Assembly: GCF_014645795.1 (NCBI RefSeq)
Contig: NZ_BMMK01000024.1
Coordinates: forward strand, 1-64,000
Direction: 5' to 3'
Origin: Longimycelium tulufanense
GTDB lineage: Bacteria; Actinomycetota; Actinomycetes; Mycobacteriales; Pseudonocardiaceae
Length of the DNA: 64,000 nt
A program made the position numbers and the translations under genes. Below, in pieces: positions 43,335 to 52,602 of this stretch; positions within the stretch are counted from its first letter, which is position 1; every line of letters starts with the position of its first letter. The notes below the pieces were generated by a model, which saw nothing but the letters and a program-made list of their open reading frames with translations, searched no databases and was not told the origin of the DNA.

Positions 43335-44573
43335 GTGACCGCATCGGGCTATCTCGCCCTGACCATCGGCGCCCTCGTCGCGGTGCTGGTTGGTCTGTCC
43401 ACCGGTCTCCTGCTCGGCAGCTACCGGGCCGCCCGACGGTCCCGCCGCCCGGCCGGGGTGACCGTCGCCGAACTCGTCCAGCGCGTCGTGCACTCCTCGC
43501 ACAACGGGGTGGCGGTGCTCAGCCGGTTCGGCGACGTTGTGCTGCACAACCCGCGCGCCGCCGAGCTGGGCGTGGTTCGCTCGAACCGGGCCGACGCCCG
43601 TGCGATCAAGGCCGCCGAGCAGGTTTTGGAGACCGGCGACGTGGTGCAGGTCGACCTCTCGCCACTGGAGCGGGGCGCCCTGTCCGGGCGCGGTCCCGCC
43701 GCGGTGCTCGCCGAGGTACGACCGCTGGGCGACGGCTTCACCGTGATCGACGCCGCCGACGAGTCCGACGCCGTGCGGCTGGAGGCCACCCGGCGCGACT
43801 TCGTGGCCAACGTCAGCCACGAGCTCAAAACCCCGGTCGGCGCGCTCGCGCTGCTCGCCGAGGCCGTGCTGGACGCCGCCGAGGACCCCGACGAGGTGCA
43901 CCGCTTCGGCGGCAAGATCCTGCACGAGGCGACCCGGCTGGGCTCGCTGGTCACCGAGCTGATCGCGTTGTCGCGGCTGCAGGGCGCCGAGCGGCTGCCC
44001 GAGCTGGCCACCGTGCCGGTGGACGAGGTGGTCAAGGAGGCGTTGGCCCGCTGCCGGCTGGCGGCCGAGTCCGCCGGCATCGAGATCACCGTCGACGACC
44101 CGAGCGGGCTGACCCTGGACGGCGACCGCACCCTGCTCGTCACCGCGCTGAGCAACCTCGTGGACAACGCCATCGCCTACTCGCCGCCGGGCAGCCCGGT
44201 GTCGGTCAGCCGCCGCCTCTCCAACGGGTTCGTCGAGATCGCCGTCACCGACCGCGGCATCGGCATCGAGCCCGAGCACCAGGAGCGCGTCTTCGAGCGC
44301 TTCTTCCGGGTCGACCCGGCCCGCTCCCGCGCCACCGGGGGAACCGGCCTCGGCCTGGCCATCGTCAAGCACGTCGCCGCGAACCACGGCGGTGAGGTGC
44401 GGTTGTGGAGCCGGCCCGGCACCGGCTCCACGTTCACCCTGCGCATCCCGGCCCACGTCGGCCCGGGCGCGCAGGACGGCGGTGAGCCGGGCACGCCGGC
44501 CCCCGCATCACTCGTGCCGTCGGGCGACCGCCGGGCGGACACCAGCAGCGTCGACCATGGAGGAGTGCTGTGA
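43335..44573 (+). CDS. senX3: Phosphate-sensing histidine kinase SenX3
   Basis: A 412-residue kinase. One N-terminal membrane helix ('LALTIGALVAVLVGLSTGLL') is followed by a PAS-like domain ('GVAVLSRFGDVVLHNPRAAE'), a HisKA domain with His162 in 'NVSHELKTPVGAL' and a HATPase domain ('NLVDNAIAYSPPGSP', 'TDRGIGI', 'GGTGLGLAIVKHVA'). With RegX3 it governs phosphate-starvation genes; in mycobacteria the Pst system and PhoU restrain it. TACCAT ends six bases before GTG 43335, so the transcript is probably leaderless. It overlaps regX3 by four bases. Confidence 0.95.
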   Translation: MTASGYLALTIGALVAVLVGLSTGLLLGSYRAARRSRRPAGVTVAELVQRVVHSSHNGVAVLSRFGDVVLHNPRAAELGVVRSNRADARAIKAAEQVLETGDVVQVDLSPLERGALSGRGPAAVLAEVRPLGDGFTVIDAADESDAVRLEATRRDFVANVSHELKTPVGALALLAEAVLDAAEDPDEVHRFGGKILHEATRLGSLVTELIALSRLQGAERLPELATVPVDEVVKEALARCRLAAESAGIEITVDDPSGLTLDGDRTLLVTALSNLVDNAIAYSPPGSPVSVSRRLSNGFVEIAVTDRGIGIEPEHQERVFERFFRVDPARSRATGGTGLGLAIVKHVAANHGGEVRLWSRPGTGSTFTLRIPAHVGPGAQDGGEPGTPAPASLVPSGDRRADTSSVDHGGVL

Positions 44574-45250
44574 CCAGGGTGTTGATCGTGGAGGACGAGG
44601 AGTCCTTCGCCGACCCGCTGGCGTTCCTGCTCCGTAAGGAGGGGTTCACCACGGCGATCGCCACCACCGGCCAGGAGGCGCTGGAGGAGTTCGACCGCAA
44701 CGGCGCGGACATCGTGCTGCTCGACCTGATGCTGCCCGGGATGAGCGGCACGGACGTGTGCAAGCAGCTGCGCCAGCGCTCGGCCGTCCCGGTGATCATG
44801 GTGACCGCGCGGGACAGTGAGATCGACAAGGTGGTCGGCCTGGAGCTGGGCGCCGACGACTACGTCACCAAGCCCTACTCGGCGCGCGAGCTGGTCGCCC
44901 GCATCCGCGCCGTGCTGCGCCGTGGCGGCGAGTCCGAGGACCTGCTACCGCAGGTGCTGGAGGCCGGCCCGGTCCGGATGGACGTGGAGCGGCACGTGGT
45001 GACCGTGCAGGGCCGCGAGGTCAGCCTCCCGCTCAAGGAGTTCGACCTGCTGGAGTACCTGCTGCGCAACGTCGGTCGGGTGCTCACCCGTGGCCAGCTC
45101 ATCGACCGCGTCTGGGGCGCCGACTACGTGGGCGACACCAAGACCCTCGACGTGCACGTCAAGCGGCTGCGGTCCAAGATCGAACCGGACCCCTCCGCCC
45201 CCCGCCACCTGGTGACGGTGCGTGGTCTCGGCTACAAGTTCGAGTCCTGA
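44570..45250 (+). CDS. regX3: Response regulator RegX3
   Basis: A 226-residue OmpR-type regulator. The receiver has '[14 protein letters not shown]', phosphoacceptor Asp52 in '[12 protein letters not shown]', 'VTARD' and '[15 protein letters not shown]'. The C-terminal winged helix has '[20 protein letters not shown]' and '[20 protein letters not shown]'. It binds direct repeats upstream of phosphate genes. The GTG overlaps the senX3 stop. Confidence 0.96.
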   Translation: MTRVLIVEDEESFADPLAFLLRKEGFTTAIATTGQEALEEFDRNGADIVLLDLMLPGMSGTDVCKQLRQRSAVPVIMVTARDSEIDKVVGLELGADDYVTKPYSARELVARIRAVLRRGGESEDLLPQVLEAGPVRMDVERHVVTVQGREVSLPLKEFDLLEYLLRNVGRVLTRGQLIDRVWGADYVGDTKTLDVHVKRLRSKIEPDPSAPRHLVTVRGLGYKFES

Positions 45251-45345
45251 GGACACCCCCCGCCGTTGCGGTGGCGTGTGACACCCGGCACCGGTTAGGC
45301 GATGTCGGGACCGGAGGCAGGATACGGCCCGGTAACGTTCGGTCC

Positions 45346-46368
45346 GTGCGCCTCGGGGTGCTCGACGTGGGCTCGAATACCGTCCACCTACTGGTGGTGG
45401 ACGCGCATCGTGGTGCCCACCCCACGCCGATGAGCTCAGAGAAGTCGGTGTTGCGGCTCGCCGAGCAGCTGGATTCCGCGGGCCAGCTCACCACGGCCGG
45501 CGCGGACAAGCTGGTCCGCGCGGTCAACGCGGCCCGCGACTCCGCCGAGGAGCACGGCTGCGAGGACCTGCTGGCGCTGGCCACCTCGGCCGTACGCGAG
45601 GCCGGCAACGCCAACGAGGTACTGGAGCGGGTGCGCGCCGAGACCGGCGTCGACTTGCGGGTGCTCACTGGCGAGGACGAGGCCCGCTACACCTTCCTGG
45701 CCGCCCGCCGCTGGTACGGCTGGTCCGCCGGGCACCTGCTGGTGGTCGACATCGGTGGCGGCTCGCTGGAGCTGGCGATCGGCATCGACGAGGACCCGGA
45801 CCTGGCGGTCTCGGTGCCCTTCGGGGCGGCCCGGCTCACCCGGACCCGGTTCCGCAAGGACCCGCCGAGCCAGCGCGAGGTGACCGCGTTGCGCGACTGG
45901 CTGGACGGCCAGCTCGCCCCGGTCGCCCGCGACCTCCGGCGCGCCGGCCAGCCGGACCGGATGGTCGCCACCTCCAAGACGTTCCGCACGCTGGCCCGGC
46001 TCTCCGGGGCGGCGCCGTCCTCGTCCGGGCCGCGGGTGCGGCGGGTGCTCACCGACGCCGGGCTGCGTCAGCTGATCGCGTTCATCTCCCGGATGTCGGC
46101 CGCGGACCTGGCCGAGCTGGAAGGGGTGAGTGCCAGCCGGGCGCACCAGCTCGTCGCCGGTGCCCTGGTCGCCGAGGCCACCATGCGCGCGTTGTCGCTG
46201 ACCGAGCTAGAGATCTGCCCCTGGGCGCTGCGCGAGGGCGTGATCCTGCGCCGGCTGGACCACACCAACGGGACGGGCCCGGCGGCCGCGGCCCGCGGCT
46301 GGGCGGCGGTGGAGCCCGAGATCGGTACTGGACGGACGAGCCGGCACGGGGCACGGTGGAGCCGATGA
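45346..46368 (+). CDS. ppx: Ppx/GppA-family exopolyphosphatase
   Basis: A 340-residue protein of the actin-like ATPase fold: '[17 protein letters not shown]' (phosphate loop 1), '[17 protein letters not shown]', '[18 protein letters not shown]' and '[16 protein letters not shown]' (phosphate loop 2). It corresponds to the short actinobacterial Ppx1 (Rv0496), which hydrolyses polyphosphate and possibly (p)ppGpp-related substrates. TAACGT seven bases before GTG 45346 marks a leaderless start. It follows regX3, tying polyphosphate use to phosphate control. Confidence 0.94.
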   Translation: MRLGVLDVGSNTVHLLVVDAHRGAHPTPMSSEKSVLRLAEQLDSAGQLTTAGADKLVRAVNAARDSAEEHGCEDLLALATSAVREAGNANEVLERVRAETGVDLRVLTGEDEARYTFLAARRWYGWSAGHLLVVDIGGGSLELAIGIDEDPDLAVSVPFGAARLTRTRFRKDPPSQREVTALRDWLDGQLAPVARDLRRAGQPDRMVATSKTFRTLARLSGAAPSSSGPRVRRVLTDAGLRQLIAFISRMSAADLAELEGVSASRAHQLVAGALVAEATMRALSLTELEICPWALREGVILRRLDHTNGTGPAAAARGWAAVEPEIGTGRTSRHGARWSR

Positions 46369-47540
46369 CTCGGGAGAGCGGACCGGAGGACCGGTCGCAG
46401 CGCACGGTCGCGGAGCTGCTCGCGCAGTACGGGCGTTCCGGCGCCGGCGGCACACCCCGCCGGCGACGTCGCCGGGAGGAAGACGACGAGCCGAACGAGA
46501 CCGCACCGCACGCGATCATCGGCCGGGTGCTCTCCGAGAGCGGCCGGATGCGTGCGATCACCGACGACGGTCCCGAGGACGCCGAGCCCCGCTCCTACCC
46601 GCGTTACGACACCCCGTCCCGGCGTCGGCTGCGGGCGCCGGAGCCCGAGCCGGAGGCCGCGGCCCCCCAGGCCCCGGGGCCCGCGGCCGCGCAGGCCCCG
46701 CCGCAGTCGCCACCTCCGCCGCCCGCTCCACCGAAGCCGTTGGCCAAGCCCAAGCCCACGGCCAAGTCGGCGCCGCGACCGGCACCCCCGCCCGGGGCGA
46801 GCTTCCCGCCGGCACCGGCCGACGTCGACCACACCGTGCCGGTGCCACCGGTGCGGCCCGGTGCTCCCGACCTGCAGCCGACCCTGGCCGGCGCGGACGT
46901 CCTGGCCGACACCACCCAGGTGCCGCCGGTCCGGGTTTACCCCGAGGAGCCGGCCCACCCGCAACCGCCGACCGCCAGCCGGATACCCGTACCGCCGGCG
47001 GGTCCGTTGACCCGGCCGGGTATGGCACCGCCCGCCCCGGACACGGCCGAGGGGTTGACCGAACAGCTGCCCCGGGTGGCCGAACCGGCCGCTGCCGAGC
47101 CACCGAAGCGACCCGAACTGACCGGACCGGGCACCGAGCGTTGGTACCCCGACGACTTCGACGACGAGGACTCCGAGCCCGGCGGGACCGAGGCGGTGGA
47201 CGCCGCCGCGCCCCCGGCCGGGCTGGACGATGCCGACGAGATCGCCGAGCCGGACGAGGCCGAGGAGGCCGAACGGTCACCGGCCAAGGAGTGGCTGGTC
47301 ATGGTCGCCCAGCTCGGTGTCGGCCTGATCGGCGGTGGCGCGCTGTGGTGGGCCTTCCAGTGGCTCTGGAAGTGGCAGGCGCCGGTCGCACTGGTCGTCG
47401 CATTGCTGGTGACGCTCGGCCTGGTGCTCGTGGTCCGGGTGCTCCGCAAGGCGGACGACCTGCAGACGACCCTGCTCGCGGTGCTCGTCGGCCTGGTCGT
47501 CACCATGTCCCCCGCGGCTCTCCTGCTCGTCGCCCGGTGA
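46365..47540 (+). CDS. Proline-rich membrane protein (Rv0497-like)
   Basis: A 391-residue protein. ATG 46365 overlaps the ppx stop (ATGA); GTG 46356 is possible. The N-terminus '[16 protein letters not shown]' is followed by about 270 residues of Pro/Ala/Glu-rich disordered sequence, an acidic patch, and two C-terminal membrane helices ('[20 protein letters not shown]', '[20 protein letters not shown]' region). It is probably an envelope scaffold with a cytoplasmic tail; function unknown. Confidence 0.85.
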   Translation: MTRESGPEDRSQRTVAELLAQYGRSGAGGTPRRRRRREEDDEPNETAPHAIIGRVLSESGRMRAITDDGPEDAEPRSYPRYDTPSRRRLRAPEPEPEAAAPQAPGPAAAQAPPQSPPPPPAPPKPLAKPKPTAKSAPRPAPPPGASFPPAPADVDHTVPVPPVRPGAPDLQPTLAGADVLADTTQVPPVRVYPEEPAHPQPPTASRIPVPPAGPLTRPGMAPPAPDTAEGLTEQLPRVAEPAAAEPPKRPELTGPGTERWYPDDFDDEDSEPGGTEAVDAAAPPAGLDDADEIAEPDEAEEAERSPAKEWLVMVAQLGVGLIGGGALWWAFQWLWKWQAPVALVVALLVTLGLVLVVRVLRKADDLQTTLLAVLVGLVVTMSPAALLLVAR

Positions 47541-47559
47541 GTGAGGGCCGGAACCCACG

Positions 47560-48360
47560 ATGCGACAACCCATTCCGATCGGCCTGTCCAGCGCTTCGGT
47601 GTGGCCGCAGCCGGTGGGAGCAGCCTTCGCACTGGCCGCTGAGCTGGGCTACGACGGCATCGAGCTGATGGTGTGGGCTGACCCGGTGAGCCAGGACGTG
47701 CGGGCGGTGGATCGGTTGGCGGAGCGCTATGGCATCCCCGTGCTAGCCGTGCACGCACCGTGCCTGCTGATCACCCAGCGGGTGTGGTCACCGGATCCGG
47801 AGACGCGGTTGCGGAAAGCGGTTGCCGCGGCAAAGGACCTGCGCGCTTCCACGGTCGTCGTGCACCCGCCCTTCCGCTGGCAGCGGCGCTACGCCGACAA
47901 CTTCCCCCGCCTGGTCGACCAACTGGAACACGACAGCGAGGTGCGGGTGGCAGTGGAGAACATGTTCCCGCTCCGCCCGCTGGGCCGACGCCGTGCAGTG
48001 CGGGTCTCCGGCTTCCGTCCCTCACCCGACCCCACCGACGTCGGCTACGCCAACTACACCCTGGACGTCTCCCACTGCGCAGCCGCGCACATGGACGTCC
48101 TGGAGCTGGCCAAGCGGATGGGCGGCGGGCTCGCCCACGTCCATCTCGCCGACGGCACCGGTGCCCCGGTCGATGAGCACCTGGTTCCCGGACGCGGGAA
48201 GCAGCCGTGCGCACGGCTGTGCGAGGACCTGGCCGCCGGCGACTTCGCCGGATCGGTGGTGCTGGAGATCAACACCCGGAAGGCGCGCGACCGCAGTGAG
48301 CGCGCACAACAGTTGCGCGAGGCGCTGGCGTTTGCCCGCCTCCACCTGCACCGCACCTGA
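47560..48360 (+). CDS. Sugar phosphate isomerase/epimerase-like protein (Rv0498)
   Basis: A 266-residue TIM barrel of the xylose isomerase-like/AP endonuclease 2 superfamily: 'AFALAAELGYDGIELMVWAD', 'VLAVHAPCLLIT', 'STVVVHPPFRWQ', 'VRVAVENMFPL', 'LDVSHCAAAHMD', 'LAHVHLADGTG' and 'VVLEINTRKA'. The His, Glu and Asp residues form the divalent metal site. The substrate is unknown. It lies 20 bases after the membrane protein gene, probably one operon with ppx. Confidence 0.88.
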   Translation: MRQPIPIGLSSASVWPQPVGAAFALAAELGYDGIELMVWADPVSQDVRAVDRLAERYGIPVLAVHAPCLLITQRVWSPDPETRLRKAVAAAKDLRASTVVVHPPFRWQRRYADNFPRLVDQLEHDSEVRVAVENMFPLRPLGRRRAVRVSGFRPSPDPTDVGYANYTLDVSHCAAAHMDVLELAKRMGGGLAHVHLADGTGAPVDEHLVPGRGKQPCARLCEDLAAGDFAGSVVLEINTRKARDRSERAQQLREALAFARLHLHRT

Positions 48361-48512
48361 CCCCGACTGGGCAATCCGTACCCGGTGGGCGGGTCCGGAT
48401 GGTCGCATTGCCCAGTTCGAGTACGGAGCGCGAGCAGATGGGACACCGAATCCGGTGTGATCCACGCGGCCGGGTGAGCGGTGGCCGGTGCGGGGCACGT
48501 ACAGTTCCGGCC

Positions 48513-49439
48513 GTGAATCCGCTCCGCACGCTCATCCTTGCCGCGGCAGGCAACGACACCATTCGGCACCTGGTGGCGACCGCACCGGTGAGCCGGGACG
48601 TGGTGCGTCGCTTCGTCGCCGGTGAGACCACCCAGGACGCCGTTCACGCGACCAGGGGACTGGTCGAGTCCGGTCTCTCGGTGACGCTGGACTACCTGGG
48701 CGAGGACACCACCGACCGCGACCAGGCCGAGCGGACCGTCCAGGCGTACCTGGAGCTGCTGGACAAGCTGCACTCCGACGGCCTGGCGGACCGGGCCGAG
48801 GTGAGCGTCAAGCTCTCCGCCGTCGGACAGGCGCTGGACGAGCGGCTGGCGCTGGAGAACGCCTCGCGCATCTGCGCCGCCGCCGAGCAGGCCGGGACCA
48901 CGGTGACGCTGGACATGGAGGACCACACCACCACCGACTCCACCCTGGGCACCCTGCGCGAGCTGCGCCGCAGCTGGCCGTGGGTCGGCGGGGTGCTGCA
49001 GTCGTACCTGCACCGCACCCTCGACGACGCCACCGCGCTGTCCGGTGAGGGTTCCCGTATCCGGCTGTGCAAGGGCGCCTACAACGAGCCGGAGTCGGTG
49101 GCCTACATCGACCAGCACGACGTCGACCTGAGCTACGTCCGCTGCGCCAACGCCCTACTGTCCGGCGAGGGCTACCCGATGTTCGCCACGCACGACCCGC
49201 GCCTGATCGAGATCATCGGCGAGCGTGCGCGATGGTACGGGCGCAAGCCGGGCAGCTACGAGTACCAGATGCTCTACGGGGTTCGGCCCGACGAGCAGCG
49301 CCGGCTCGCCGGCAGCGGGGAAACCGTGCGCGTCTACATCCCCTACGGCGAGGAGTGGTACGGCTACCTGATGCGGCGGATGGCCGAGCGGCCCGCCAAC
49401 ACCGCGTTCTTCCTGCGGTCGCTGGTCAGCAAGTCGTGA
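48513..49439 (+). CDS. Proline dehydrogenase
   Basis: A 308-residue monofunctional PRODH/PutA TIM barrel: 'VRRFVAGETTQDAVHATRGL', 'EVSVKLSAVGQ', 'VTLDMEDHTTTDSTL', 'VLQSYLHRT', 'RIRLCKGAYNEPESVAY', 'PMFATHDPRLIEI', 'YEYQMLYGVRPDEQRRL' and 'RVYIPYGEEWYGYLMRRMAE' (Arg pair binding proline). It oxidises proline to pyrroline-5-carboxylate using FAD. TACAGT ends seven bases before GTG 48513 (leaderless). The proC gene 1.4 kb downstream catalyses the reverse step. Confidence 0.96.
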   Translation: MNPLRTLILAAAGNDTIRHLVATAPVSRDVVRRFVAGETTQDAVHATRGLVESGLSVTLDYLGEDTTDRDQAERTVQAYLELLDKLHSDGLADRAEVSVKLSAVGQALDERLALENASRICAAAEQAGTTVTLDMEDHTTTDSTLGTLRELRRSWPWVGGVLQSYLHRTLDDATALSGEGSRIRLCKGAYNEPESVAYIDQHDVDLSYVRCANALLSGEGYPMFATHDPRLIEIIGERARWYGRKPGSYEYQMLYGVRPDEQRRLAGSGETVRVYIPYGEEWYGYLMRRMAERPANTAFFLRSLVSKS

Positions 49440-50272
49440 CCATTCGGCCGCCCGCCCGTCCGGGGCTCGCCGTGGTGCCCTTCTCCGCCGCGTCCGCGGT
49501 CCGGCCGATCGGGGACGGTGGCTTCACCGCCGACCTGTCGTCGGTGTGGACGATCGGGGGCCGCCCACACGGCGGGTACCTACTCGTGCTGCTGAGCCGC
49601 GCCGCGCTGGCGGCCGTGGACACCGACGGTGGTGAACCGTCCGACCCGCTGACCGTCAGCGCCCACTTCCTCCACTCACCGGAGCTGGGGCCGGTGCTGC
49701 TGCGCACCGACGTCCGCAAGGCCGGGCGCACCGCCAGCGTGGTCCACGCGGTGCTGGAGCAGCGGGGCCGGGCCTGTGTGGAGGCGACCGTCACCGCTGG
49801 CGCCCTGCCAACCACCGAACCGGCCTGGGCCGACCTGCCGGACATGCCCGTCGAGCCCCCGGCGCGGGCGCTGGATGTCGGCTCATCGGGGATGGGCGAG
49901 GCGTTCCGCCTGGCCAGGGGCTGCGAGGTGCGGTTGGATCCGACGACCGCGGCGTTCCTGGGCGAGGATGGCCGGGGCGACCCGGTGCTGCGGCTGTGGA
50001 CCCGGCCGCGCGGCGAGCGTACGGACGCACTGTTCGCGCTGCTGGCCGGCGACATCACCCCGCCGGTCACCTTCAACCTGGGCCGGCTCGGCTGGTCACC
50101 CACCGTGCAGCTCACCGCGCTGCTCCGGGCCCGGCCGGCGCAGGGCTGGCTGCGCGTGGAGGCCCGTAGCCGTGCGGTGCACGGGCGCTGGTTCGACGAG
50201 GACGTCACCGTGGTGGACGCCCGCGGCCGGCTGGTGTGCCAGGCTCGGCAGCTCGCCCTCACGCCGGCCTGA
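49436..50272 (+). CDS. Acyl-CoA thioesterase family protein (double hotdog)
   Basis: A 278-residue protein of the TesB-like/4HBT_3 type: 'VWTIGGRPHGGYLLVLLSRA', 'SAHFLHSPELGPVLLRTDVR' and 'ASVVHAVLEQRGRACVEATV' for the first hotdog, and 'LLRARPAQGWLRVEARSRAV' with 'VVDARGRLVCQARQLAL' for the second. It probably hydrolyses acyl-CoA; chain preference is unknown. GTG 49436 overlaps the proline dehydrogenase stop (GTGA). Confidence 0.88.
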   Translation: MTIRPPARPGLAVVPFSAASAVRPIGDGGFTADLSSVWTIGGRPHGGYLLVLLSRAALAAVDTDGGEPSDPLTVSAHFLHSPELGPVLLRTDVRKAGRTASVVHAVLEQRGRACVEATVTAGALPTTEPAWADLPDMPVEPPARALDVGSSGMGEAFRLARGCEVRLDPTTAAFLGEDGRGDPVLRLWTRPRGERTDALFALLAGDITPPVTFNLGRLGWSPTVQLTALLRARPAQGWLRVEARSRAVHGRWFDEDVTVVDARGRLVCQARQLALTPA

Positions 50273-50315
50273 GACCGGCTACCGGGCGACCGTGCCCGAG
50301 CCGTCTGCAGGTTGG

Positions 50316-50722
50316 TCAGCCGGGCGTGGCCTCCTCGCAGGTCACCGGCTGCCCGGGGGCGGTCGAGGTGCGTTCCGCCAGCTGTCTCGGCTGGTCCAGG
50401 GTCTTGTCCAGGATCACCCGACAGGTCGCGACGGCGCTCTCGGCCGGCGTCGCCGTGACCTTGGCCGTCCGGCCGGCGTGGACCACGACGTCCTTGCTCC
50501 AGGGCAGGACAATCGCCTGTTCGGTACTGCTCCGCAGACTGTCGCTGCGCGGCGTGGGCGAGTAGGCGTACCGACCTGCCGAACCCCGCCGCCGCGGTTC
50601 GCGCTCACCTCATAGGTGATCGAGTAGGCATAGGGCTTGCGGTCGCGGAGAGCGGAACACCCGGTCAGGGCTGCCCCCGTCACCGCGACGAGCACGACCA
50701 CGCCGACCACTCTGAACACCAT
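50316..50722 (-). pseudogene. MmpS-like lipoprotein gene with a one-base frame disruption
   Basis: From ATG 50722 a lipoprotein signal ('VVLVAVTGAALTGCSALRDR') leads into 'YAYSITYEVSANRGGG'. The frame then fails at a run of four C on the plus strand (50584-50587). Adding one base restores 'GRYAYSPTPRSD', 'EQAIVLPWSKDVVVHAG' and 'CRVILDKTLDQ' up to a TGA at 50316. The Tyr-x-Val...LPWSK pattern is that of MmpS/transport-accessory proteins. It may be a sequencing error, a recent mutation or a phase-variable tract; the sequence alone cannot tell. Confidence 0.7.
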
Positions 50723-50870
50723 GGACACCCTCCCCTCCGGAGTGGCCCTGATGAGTGCAGGAAACCGGATGACGCGCATTGAAGGCATCCACTGGCGGTA
50801 TGGTCTGTAGCCCATCTGGAGTAGGGGCCGGTCTGCGACCACAGGTCGAGCTGGTGGCACCCTGTTTGAC

Positions 50871-51683
50871 ATGACGACCATCGCCGTCCTGGGTGCGGGC
50901 AAGATCGGTGAGGCGCTGCTGTCCGGGCTGCTCAAGGCCGGGCGTAGCCCCGACGACCTGATGTTCACCGAGCGGTACCCCGAGCGCTGCGCCGAGCTGA
51001 CGAAGCGCTACGGCGTACGCAGCGTGGACGTGCCGGCCGCCGTCAAGGCGGCGGACGTCCTGGTGGTCGCGGTGAAGCCGCAGGACATCGAACCGCTGCT
51101 GGACGAGCTGGCGCCTCGGGTGGAGCCGGACACGCTGGTGGTGTCGCTGTGTGCCGGCCTGCCGACGAAGCTGTTCGAGCGCCGGCTGCCGGAAGGCACC
51201 CCGGTCGTGCGCGTGATGCCGAACACCCCGATGGTCATCGGCGAGGCGATGAGCGCCGTTTCCGGTGGACGGCACGCCGAGCCGCACCACCTCGCCCTGG
51301 TGGAGGAGCTGCTGGGCAGCGTCGGCCGCGTGGTGCGGGTGCCCGAGAGCCAGCAGGACGCGGTCACCGCGCTGTCCGGCTCCGGCCCGGCCTACTTCTT
51401 CTACCTGGTCGAGGCCATGATCGACGCCGGCATCCTGCTCGGCATCCCGCGTGCGGTGGCCGCCGACCTCATCATCCAGTCCGCGGTGGGGGCGGCCACG
51501 ATGCTGCGGGACGGGGGCGTGCACCCGGTCACCCTGCGGGAGGCGGTCACCTCCCCGGCCGGCACGACCATCATGGCCATCCGTGAGCTGGAGCGGCACG
51601 GGGTGCGGGCTGCGCTGATCGAGGCCATCGAGGCGGCCCGGGACCGCTCGGCGGAGCTGGGCCGGGCACATGAGGTGGACTGA
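50871..51683 (+). CDS. proC: Pyrroline-5-carboxylate reductase
   Basis: A 270-residue ProC. 'TIAVLGAGKIGEALLSGLLK' is the dinucleotide fold, 'VLVVAVKPQDIEPLLDEL', 'VRVMPNTPMVIGEAMSAV' and the C-terminal 'VTALSGSGPAYFFYLVEAMI' and 'LREAVTSPAGTTIMAIREL' are the family signatures. It reduces P5C to proline with NAD(P)H, the last step of proline synthesis. It precedes the small HTH and bS22 genes, the conserved actinobacterial order. Confidence 0.97.
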   Translation: MTTIAVLGAGKIGEALLSGLLKAGRSPDDLMFTERYPERCAELTKRYGVRSVDVPAAVKAADVLVVAVKPQDIEPLLDELAPRVEPDTLVVSLCAGLPTKLFERRLPEGTPVVRVMPNTPMVIGEAMSAVSGGRHAEPHHLALVEELLGSVGRVVRVPESQQDAVTALSGSGPAYFFYLVEAMIDAGILLGIPRAVAADLIIQSAVGAATMLRDGGVHPVTLREAVTSPAGTTIMAIRELERHGVRAALIEAIEAARDRSAELGRAHEVD

Positions 51684-52097
51684 CACCTGGCCTGAGCCGA
51701 CCCGCGAGGCGACGGGCGAAGCGAGCATCGCGCCGGTAAGGCGCGCAGCGAAGCCCAGAGCCGAGCAATCCGGCACAGTGAGGTGACGGGGCGAAGCGAG
51801 TATCGCCACGGGGCGACAAGGCGCCCCGGAGACGAGCAGCCCAGCACTGCTAACCCTCAAGCCACTCGACCGGGTCGATCCTGGGCCGTCAGTGGCCGGT
51901 AAATCGATCCAGTTCCGCGCGTTTTCCATGATCAGACGCGGGCGGGCGACCGAGCGGGTGTTCTGCTCCGGCCGGACGGGTATCCGACCGTCGCAGAAGT
52001 CCCAACCGTCCCGCTACGCTCGAACCAGCACGTGCGTGTCGAACCGCCGGAGGGGAAGCCGGCGGCACGAACACGTGCTCGAAGGACGCGGTGACAG
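51684..52097. other. Intergenic region with dispersed repeat
   Basis: 414 bases between proC and the HTH gene. It holds the 65-base repeat copy 2 (51704-51768), a degenerate relative of it directly after (about 51780-51844) and no supported gene. Confidence 0.5.
51704..51768 (-). repeat. 65-base dispersed repeat, copy 2
   Basis: Reverse complement of 15502-15566 with two mismatches. A diverged second unit with GACGGGGCGAAGCGAG and TATCGCC follows at about 51785, so the family also occurs in tandem. It begins 21 bases after the proC stop. Confidence 0.85.
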
Positions 52098-52313
52098 ATG
52101 CCGTCGAACAGGGAGGCCGACGAGGGCCGGCTCGGCCAGGTCCAGTTCCTCACGGTCGCCGAGGTGGCCGCCATCATGCGGGTCTCCAAGATGACCGTGT
52201 ACCGGCTGGTGCACTCCGGCGAGCTGCCCGCGGTGCGGGTGGGGCGTTCGTTCCGGGTACCGGAGAAGGCCGTGAACGAGTACCTGGAGAACGCCTACTT
52301 CAGCGCCGGTTGA
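52098..52313 (+). CDS. Small excisionase-type helix-turn-helix protein (Rv0500A-like)
   Basis: A 71-residue DNA-binding protein: '[20 protein letters not shown]' forms the helix-turn-helix and '[20 protein letters not shown]' the wing. Despite its resemblance to excisionases it is a conserved chromosomal gene between proC and bS22 in actinobacteria, so it is a regulator and not a mobile-element remnant. Confidence 0.9.
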
Positions 52314-52500
52314 TCTGGCGAGCCCCATCCGGTGCGCCGACCGGCTCCGGTCGGGGCGGGTCACCTACTGTGCCCGCCGCGTCGATCAACATTCGCGCCC
52401 GGTAGTCTGGGGGGCCGTTCGTGCCTGGTTCCGCGTGCCGTTGCGGCTCGCCGGTGCGCAGGAACCGCAACACCACCGACGACAAGCGAGGGATCGGCGT

Positions 52501-52602
52501 ATGGGCTCGGTCATCAAGAAGCGCCGCAAGCGCATGTCCAAGAAGAAGCACCGCAAGCTGCTCCGCAGGACCCGGGTGCAGCGGCGCAAGCTGAAGAAGT
52601 GA
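52501..52602 (+). CDS. 30S ribosomal protein bS22 (33 residues)
   Basis: A very short, extremely basic protein that begins '[19 protein letters not shown]' and ends '[12 protein letters not shown]'. This is the AURKAIP1/COX24-type protein identified as bS22 in mycobacterial ribosome structures, where it lies near the decoding centre (recalled). It is easily missed because of its size. The strong hairpin at 52678-52725 follows. Confidence 0.92.

Noticed and set aside
52098-52313. Small HTH protein as excisionase of a second mobile element
   Set aside because: No integrase or att site nearby and the gene is a conserved neighbour of proC and bS22 in actinobacteria.
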